A stretch of DNA of 64,000 nucleotides from Phallusia mammillata (taxonomy: Eukaryota > Chordata > Ascidiacea > Phlebobranchia > Ascidiidae). Location: positions 67,245-131,244 of the forward strand of contig QLIY01000258.1 of NCBI GenBank assembly GCA_003260075.1, given 5' to 3'. The position numbers and the translations under genes were made by a program. The notes under the pieces were generated by a model. That model worked only from the letters and a program-made list of their open reading frames with translations. It was not told where the DNA came from and did not search any database. Shown here in pieces: positions 56,909-64,000 of this stretch (within the stretch, counting starts at the first letter, position 1; each line of letters begins with the position of its first letter).

Positions 56909-58194
56909 CTTCCCTTCTTTGCAGATGCTTCCTCGTGTTTTCCAACTAATATTAGATCAATAATTGCCTTCATAGTAAACTTACACGCCTGCCCTAATCG
57001 ACAGGGGGAATACATTGCCCCTGGGCAAATGTCGAGTTAATGATCAGAATTTTACTTCGAATTTTAAATTGCAGGCGCAGCTATACTGTTTATAAATAGC
57101 AGCTGCGTATTTATTTTTGTCATATCCGACTGGATGGCAATTTTTTGTCGCACGCTCCAAAGCATTATGATGTAACAAGCTATTGTTGTCAGATCACAAT
57201 ATTGTTGTGTTTTTACGCCGAGTAGGAAAATCAGCGTTTGGTCTTTATTTAGACTGGAAATTACACCAATTTGAAAATGCGACCCGAAATAAAGTAAGAA
57301 CCTCCAGCTTAACGGTGATTTCCATTTAAACAGCATTTTAGGTTTTGGTTTGATGTAAACTCAATGTTGAGAATTGAGACATTTTTTACTCTAATTTGCG
57401 AAGGATTTAGGTACATGATTTTTCCAGTATTTTTCGAGCAAACTTTCTCTTTTATTTAGGAATGTTTATGAGATGTTGCAGCCACCCAATGTTATCTCTG
57501 AACTTTAACGTACTAGGAGATACAACTGCAATAAAAATATCAACAAACAATCTACATTGCAGGAATCTTTCGAAGAATTGCGATTTAGACTAGCTGTAGC
57601 CAGTGTTTTAATGGGGTAATGACTTTGCTCTGCTCAGTTCAGTTGTAAATTACACCACTTTTATCAGTTAAAATATATCGTCGTGGTTAAGGGGTGCTTT
57701 GAATCCGACGATTGTTTATTTTCGTGCTGTTATTTGCTCTATTCAGATTGATTGAACTTAATGCCACAGACAAGAAAAGCATGATGTGACAAGATTAATA
57801 ATCATCTAGTTACTTGTTGTTTGGCACTCGTAAACTACCATTGCATTATTGTCTGTTTTCTTTAGACGTCTTTGCTCCGTAAATTGTCCGAAACGTTTAC
57901 GCATGATTAACGAGATCCCATCTGTTTCACTGAAATGTGAAAACAAAACAAGGGGATTTACGTGAGCAAGACGTCTGGTTTCATATCACTGCTTTAAAAA
58001 TAGCGCAAATAAGATCATTACCTACTTGGCAGATGGTTTTGGCTGCTGAGTTGTTGTTGTTTACGGAAAACTACCCAATTTTAAGTCATTTATTACCATT
58101 TATCTGTCAGAGGAAATTTTATTGTTGTTGTTTACTGACAGGTCTGATGCAGAGAAAACGTTTTATCTCTATATTTCAGAACAGTTCTTTGTTG
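56909..58194. other. No gene recognised
   Basis: A short acceptor-preceded frame near 57462 (NVYEMLQPPNVISEL, then stop) is too small to support as an exon. Confidence 0.4.
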
Positions 58195-58998
58195 TGCGTA
58201 GTTGGTTGTGTTTTAATGAGCCTGTGAAGTTGGAAAAAGTGCTGAAGCTAAACAGTTGATCAGTAGAAGTATGAAAAAGGCAAGGTAATGAACACTGTGT
58301 AGGTCTAACTAGAAGGAATTAAATTTAATTAAAAGTTTAAGACTATCGTGGACAAAATGTCAGATTTACTGAGAAATAATCCTCAAAAGAAAGAAATGTC
58401 AATCAAATTGGTGACTTATGTGGTCTTCGTGTGTGCAGCCAATTTTTGGCGGTTTTGGCTCTTGTGTTAATGTAAAGATTAAAACCGTTTCCAAAACGTA
58501 TGGGTTTAGACCAGTGGTTCCCAACCAGGGCCCATGGCCCCGTAGGGGGGCCACGAGCTGTGTTCTGGGGGGCCACAGGAGTATATTCACCGGGGGGGGG
58601 GATGCGGTTGGTTGTGTTTTGATGAGCCTGTGAAGTTGGAAAAAGTGCTAAAGCTAAACAGTTGATCAGTAGAAGTATGAAAAAGGCAAGGTAATGAACA
58701 CTGTGTAGGTCTAACTAGAAGGAATTAAATTTAATTAAAAGTTTAAGACTTTCGTGGACAAAATGTCAGATTTACTGAGAAATAATCCTCAAAAGAAAGA
58801 AATGTCAATCAAATTGGTGACTTATGTGGTCTTCGTGTGTGCAGCCAATTTTTGGCGGTTTTGGCTCTTGTGTTAATGTAAAGATTAAAACCGTTTCCAA
58901 AACGTATGGGTTTAGACCAGTGGTTCCCAACCAGGGCCCATGGCCCCGTAGGGGGGGCACGAGCTGTGTTCTGGGGGGCCACAGGAGTATATTCACCA
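58195..58998. repeat. Duplicate pair (about 395 bp) around a 10-G run
   Basis: 58195-58590 repeats as about 58602-58998. Copy 1 stops inside the hAT element that copy 2 carries in full. Confidence 0.92.
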
Positions 58999-59306
58999 GA
59001 AACACTCACAAAAAGCCATTTTCTTTTTTAATGCGCATAACTAAATGTGTGTTGGAAATAACTTTATTCCCAATTTATTCGACTATTTCACACACTATTT
59101 GCCTATATTGAGGTTTTTCACGATTACGGATTCTTTTTTACTCTATTCGACCTGTTTAAAACCGAAATTAGTACCGAATTCCAACACGAGTTAGCCATTT
59201 ACATTTTTAAGGGGGCCACAGGACTTACAGGTTTACTTGAAGGGGGCCACGAAGTCGAAAAGTTACGTGTAGGGGGCCATGGTCCACAAAAGGTTGGGAA
59301 CCACTG
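58918..59306. mobile_element. hAT-like MITE, 389 bp, perfect 8-bp TSD
   Basis: CAGTGGTTCCCAACCAGGGC at the left and AGGTTGGGAACCACTG at the right; GTTTAGAC on both sides (58910-58917, 59307-59314). Internal GGGGGCCAC repeats. Confidence 0.93.
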
Positions 59307-59936
59307 GTTTAGACTTTAGATTGATTGTAACAGAGATAAAAAAGGTTTCAAAATCCTAGAAACAAAAAAAAATGTATCACCAAACTTAAGTGTAATAGTT
59401 TTGTAACAGTGATGTTCGTGCGCCGCGGTTGCTATAGAAACCACTTTTAAAATGTTGAAGTATTTCCTGGAAAAAGCCAGGTGATGGAATGCAATAAGCA
59501 GCGGGATATTTGCAAAGTCGTGTTAGTGTGGTTTAACATTTAGAAAAAACACGCAATTTAAAACTCTTAAGAAACATTGCTTTAGAGGAAAAGTTGTTTT
59601 GACTGGTAAAGTGTATTTTCCCAGTAGAATTAGACCTTTGTAACCGCAAGCTTAATGGCAAGTTGCTAATAATACTTGTGAAGTCTTGTTTGGGTGGCTT
59701 TTGTGGTTGTTGTTTTGTGCAGATTTACACGAGTTCGGTTTCTAAATTTTTCGGCCGGTTTACAAGTTTTGAATAACAACGACAGGAACTGCTTCATAGG
59801 ATAACATGGCGTCAACTATTTTGTTTCCAAGTCAAGTCCCTATCTGTTACGGAATGTCCTAAAAAAAGTTTAACCCCAAGAGGCATCGTAATATGCACTT
59901 GGGATTCATAAATACCAAACCCTACACGCCGTAGAT

Positions 59937-60112
59937 CACGGGTCACCAAACTTTTTTCACTGCGTGCCGGATAAGTTTAAAAATGATTCGCGCGGGCCGC
60001 ATAGTTTGCACGTCCCAGCGCCGTCTTTCTAAACTTAGCCCTCGAGGCGATTTTTATAGGGGGGCAAGAGATGGTCTTTCTACAATCCTATTTAAAATCT
60101 GGTAATGCGACT

Positions 60113-60189
<77 letters not shown>

Positions 60190-60611
60190 AATGCTGCAAA
60201 ATTTCTTATTTTTCCGGTGATTTTAGATTCCAGCAACAACAACATGGCATTTTGTTGTTGTAGTCTTAATAGGTTTGGATATCGGCCTCGGAATTTATCT
60301 AAATTGACCCTAAAGCAGGGGTGTCCAACTCGAACACACCGCCGTGCCAATTTTGGGGGGGGGGGGCTAACAAAATAATGCAATTGTTTGCGCACAATTG
60401 ACACTTGTAGTCTTGTCTGTGACGTAACATCCTGGGCTTTGTTATACTGCGAAACTGGGTTATATCAATTTTACAAATCGCGACAGGAAAACTTTTGTAA
60501 GAACCAGATTAATTTTTGAATGTTACAATGTTATCAATACGGTTCAGCAAACCAAAAAATGTGGGCGCGGGCCGGATAAAATGACCTCGGGCCGTAGTTT
60601 GGTGACCCCTG
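59937..60611. mobile_element. hAT-like MITE split by a misplaced contig piece
   Basis: Left CACGGGTCACCAAACTTTTT, right AGTTTGGTGACCCCTG; flanks CCGTAGAT and CCCTAGAT (7 of 8). Inside it, a 76-G run (60113-60188), a copy of downstream DNA (60189-60354) and a short G run interrupt the element. Confidence 0.75.
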
Positions 60612-60783
60612 CCCTAGATAATGCTGCAAAATTTCTTATTTTTCCGGTGATTTTAGATTCCAGCAACAACAACATGGCATTTTGTTGTTGTAGTCTTAAT
60701 AGGTTTGGATATCGGCCTCGGAATTTATCTAAATTGACCCTAAACCAGGGGTGTCCAACTCGAACACACCGCCGTGCCAATTT
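60189..60783. repeat. Non-adjacent duplicate
   Basis: 60189-60354 repeats as 60619-60783; the first copy lies between two G runs inside the hAT element. Confidence 0.9.
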
Positions 60784-62294
60784 TGGTTTTATAATCCAGT
60801 CGCGTGCCAACCTTTGGTACTTTTTCAAAACCATGTCTTAAACGTCTTAACGGCACGGGCTGAATCCGAATATTTGGCCAATATGTCGTCAAGCGCGAGT
60901 TAACTTGTTTATGATACTCCAGAAACCTTTTATTCTATTTATGCAACAGAAGATACAAATAGTTTGCAAGGGACACTGGAGTACTTTGTGTAACGTGGAA
61001 AACTCATCTTTGTTCAAGTTACGTCGGTTTTAAAACGTATTTCCAACTAAACACAAATGCGTTAGTAGTCACGTAATTAATTTAACAGACATCGGTTTAA
61101 ACGCAACAATTACAATTGTTTCGAAATAAACGGGTATTTTATTGCAACATAAACATGGCACGTTCACTAAAGTTTTAGTATTATGTGGCGCAATAACCTT
61201 CTGGAATAAAAACAAATATATTTGTTAATAAATTCCATGGGCCAACACAATGCAAGGGGCTTATAGCCGCTTTTAGATGTTGTTATGTAGGTTCGCATTA
61301 ACGATTCCTAAGCCGTGTTTAATGTTCGTTTGCAAAGCACTGTAACGGCCCAAACTTGATACAAGATGACCTAAGTTTAGGCGTCAACAATACACGGCCA
61401 GCTATATTTGAAACGTGCATTGCTTTTACTTTTATTTCCCGCCGTAACAAATTCTTTAAAAACTAAATCGTTGTTAAAATTACTGATTCGTCAGATCGTC
61501 CTTTCGGTATGTGCATACGATATTAGACGCACAGCAAACGTCCCAACCACAGAAAGGTATTGGTATTTAGTCGCATACCGCCGAAGTCGTACGGGTACAT
61601 ATATACTGCACATGGTATAAGTATCCGCGCTATTGATCAAAAGTCGCACCCCTGGCATTTTTTAAAACTTTACGCCTATGGAAAGGAGGCTTTTGTCAAA
61701 AAACGAACAATTCAATTAGCGGGTTGTGTAACTTTACTGCTGGTAATCTTTACAGAAGTTAGAATAAAGGCCAAGAGGAATCAACAGAAACAAATTTAAT
61801 TGCGTGACAAATCCTAATGTTTACCATCTGAATGTGCAAAAGCTCGCGTGCCATTTTCAAATCCTCTGTGTGCCACTTTTGGCACGCGTGCCACGTGTTG
61901 GACACCCCTGNTTTGAATTGCGTAAAATGGACCTTGCGTGTTGCAATTAAATTAGGTGTTGACTGAAGCTTTCGTTGTGCTAGATTTAACCGCCCACATC
62001 TGCTCAAAAGGCAGAAATTTTATACAAATAACAATCTCATAGGGGGGCGATTAGGAGCCAGTGCCTTAGAAATGGGGCGATTGAGCTAAAAAGGTTGAAG
62101 ACCCCTGGCTTAAACGAATTATTTATTAGGCTACTGGCAAATTTTGGGAAACCGCTGGAGAAATTTGGACCTTAAAAACACCTCAAAAAAAACACTGCTA
62201 ATGTTTACCATCTGAATGTGCAAAAGCTCGCGTGCCATTTTCAAATGCCCTGCGTGCCACTTTTGGCACGCGTGCCACGTGTTGGACACCCCTG
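60746..62294. mobile_element. hAT-like element, about 1.5 kb, with internal duplicate at an n
   Basis: CAGGGGTGTCCAACTCGAAC at the left, GTGTTGGACACCCCTG at the right. The right flank CCCTAAAG equals the flank in the duplicate left end at 60308-60315 (8 of 8) and CCCTAAAC at 60738 (7 of 8). The right-end 92 bp is duplicated at 61819-61910 before the n at 61911. A second hAT right end (GGTTGAAGACCCCTG, to about 62107) is nested inside. No transposase frame seen. Confidence 0.65.
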
Positions 62295-63195
62295 CCCTAA
62301 AGTATTGAAAAAGTGTTATTTCGCCCAAAACTAACCAGAAAAATGTATATGAAAGCTCAGAAAGAAATAGAAAAATGCTGATATTCTGAATTAAATTTAA
62401 AGTGAAATTTTGCATTTTGACCCAAAATTAGATCCCAATCGACTACCGTATCTCAAACCGCATGATTAGCGATTTTATCTGAACTCTAAACTCAGACATT
62501 CGTGACTAAAAAACCTCATATGCAAAACATGTTATTAATTAACACGAGTTAATTGGGGGGTGATACATTTTGTTGACATCGATAGAAGCGATTTACTTTC
62601 AAAATTTTGTTGCGTTGATCAGATTTACAAATCCGCTGTGTGCCGTCAAGCGCGTAGAAAGTGTTGTACAAAGTTGTTTTGCCTTAAATTAATTCCAGTC
62701 TTTGATTAATAAAATTCATTACCATTGCATATTAGGTGTTAGAATTTGAAACGTTGAATTGATTATAGAAACAAATTGATTTGTTACCTTCTAGCTGTTG
62801 CGGTAAAATATAAAAGAAACACAAGTGCATTGTAGCTCACCAAATTTGACCTGACGTAACCTCTATCCGCAAACTGAAGTAACCCGATAGCCAGTTCGTT
62901 GACGTCAAAATTCCAACGCTTCATTGTTTGGTTAAGGCCTCAAGAAGTCTTAAGCTGTTAGTGGGCTGGGCAGCGCAAACCGACAGACAAAAAGCAGAAA
63001 GGATTCTTGTCGGCTTAACACTGCTTTGGTCTATTTGTTGCAGTTTAAATTTGTGGAATTTAAGTTGTTCAGTTGTTTGGTGTACAAAGAGTAAAATTGT
63101 GTTTTTACCTACTTGTTACAATCGACTGTTGTTTTCTTGCTCAGTCTCTTGTGATTCTTATTGTATGATAACCTCTATTTGTAAATCGACTAAAA
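62295..63195. other. No gene recognised
   Basis: The open frame at 62928 runs into a transposon and lacks coding character. Confidence 0.5.
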
Positions 63196-63390
63196 CAGTG
63201 GTCGGCAACTCCCGGTCCGCGAGGGGATTCGTTACGGGCCGCAGAAAACTTTCAAGGTTTACATGGAATCAAACTTGCAATAACTGTAATTAGTTTTCAG
63301 TGTTACACATTTGTGGTTTTATAGGCCGGTCCGTGATAAAAATGTCAGTTTCAAACAGGTCCGCTGTGCAAAAAAGCCTGCCGACCCCTG
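63196..63390. mobile_element. hAT-like MITE, 195 bp, perfect 8-bp TSD
   Basis: CAGTGGTCGGCAACTCCCGG at the left and GCCTGCCGACCCCTG at the right; GACTAAAA on both sides (63188-63195, 63391-63398). Confidence 0.92.
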
Positions 63391-63637
63391 GACTAAAACA
63401 CACTTGACTGCAGAAAATGGAAAGCCAGGCAAACGTGTTGGATAATGCATTAAAATGAAATAAAATTTTGCGAATTTCAGAAACTTGATAAAGTCAAGAA
63501 TGTAAAAAGTTACACTTTACCACTTTACGAACAATATACGCTTATGTATGTGCGTTGCCAAAGTGGTTTTACAAAAACCAACCGCTAAGTTATATAAGAA
63601 TCAAACGTAAGAACTCTTGAGAGGATTGTAAGACAAT

Positions 63638-63779
63638 ATGGCGCCAATATCGGCCAGGACGAGCGAAAATTACATGGTTCAACTTACACCATCGTCTGCT
63701 GAAACGGCAGTTCTTATGTTAGAGTTTACAAGTATAATCTCTACAGTTGTCAGACTCAGATTTAGAGTTATGAAAAAAG
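63638..63779 (+). CDS. Possible first exon of a gene running off the window
   Basis: ATG opens about 47 residues (MAPISARTSENYMVQLTPSS, then a hydrophobic stretch, then FRVMKK) ending at AAAAAAG before GTAATG, a plausible donor. No downstream exon is available, so this is weak. Confidence 0.25.
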
Positions 63780-63926
63780 GTAATGAACATTTTTTTTATC
63801 TGCGCTTAGGCTACAAGGTTGTGACTTACTGACGTCATAACAATGTGCTTACGTCATGCTGTGAATTATAAACTTAACAAAATTATAAAACAGGCGCAGA
63901 TTTTTTCTTCCGCGGTTCTTCTGCAA

Positions 63927-64000
63927 CAGTGGTTCTCAAACTTTTTTGACCGCGACCCAAATCTGAGTATTAGGGGGGGGGGCAACGTGGTCAATGAGTG
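63927..64000. mobile_element. Left end of a hAT-like element cut by the window edge
   Basis: CAGTGGTTCTCAAACTTTTT, the common Charlie-type hAT start; a 10-G gap lies at 63973-63982. Confidence 0.65.

Noticed and set aside
58399..59111. Repeated frames MWSSCVQPIFGG... on both strands
   Set aside because: Duplicate copies around a G run that run into a hAT MITE.

Overview
This is nuclear DNA from an animal with compact, AT-rich, intron-rich genes, most likely an ascidian tunicate (Ciona-like). The evidence is GT-AG genes with short exons, clear metazoan families (an RBPJ/Suppressor-of-Hairless factor, a DHRS12-type dehydrogenase, MARVEL, CD225 and Ly6/uPAR proteins), small genes on both strands and many short non-autonomous transposons. 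The species call is inference. I rebuilt every gene by hand from exon coding sense, splice sites and intron phase, so exon edges are predictions.

Layout. 1.3-4.5 kb (-): four-exon tetraspan MARVEL protein, with a diverged tandem array in its last intron. 9.8-11.1 kb (+): small orphan gene. 11.8-19.1 kb (+): RBPJ-family Notch-pathway transcription factor, 11 exons. 20.2-25.1 kb (-): nine-exon secreted protein with a caspase-like fold whose catalytic His and Cys both look replaced. 30.9-35.0 kb (-): CD225/dispanin (IFITM-superfamily) membrane protein with a long N-terminus. 41.4-44.9 kb (+): small secretory-pathway protein ending in KDEL, with two candidate signal-peptide first exons. 45.6-53.0 kb (+): DHRS12-type short-chain dehydrogenase; its last intron holds an opposite-strand gene for a GPI-anchored two-domain Ly6/uPAR protein. 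55.0-56.9 kb (+): two exons of an unrecognised gene. Between genes there are hAT-like MITEs with 8-bp target duplications, a TA-flanked MITE, a 90-bp perfect inverted repeat and tRNA-like SINEs. The genes do not form one pathway.

The most striking large-scale signal is about forty pure-G runs. Short ones are nearly always 10 G once real neighbouring Gs are subtracted, and most sit between two near-identical copies of the same 20-400 bp. This looks like contig ends that overlap allelically, joined by a default 10-N gap whose Ns became G. One pair is a filled/empty pair for a transposon. The runs break several exons and create every poly-Pro and poly-Gly reading frame here, so the apparent tandem duplications should not be read as biology without checking.
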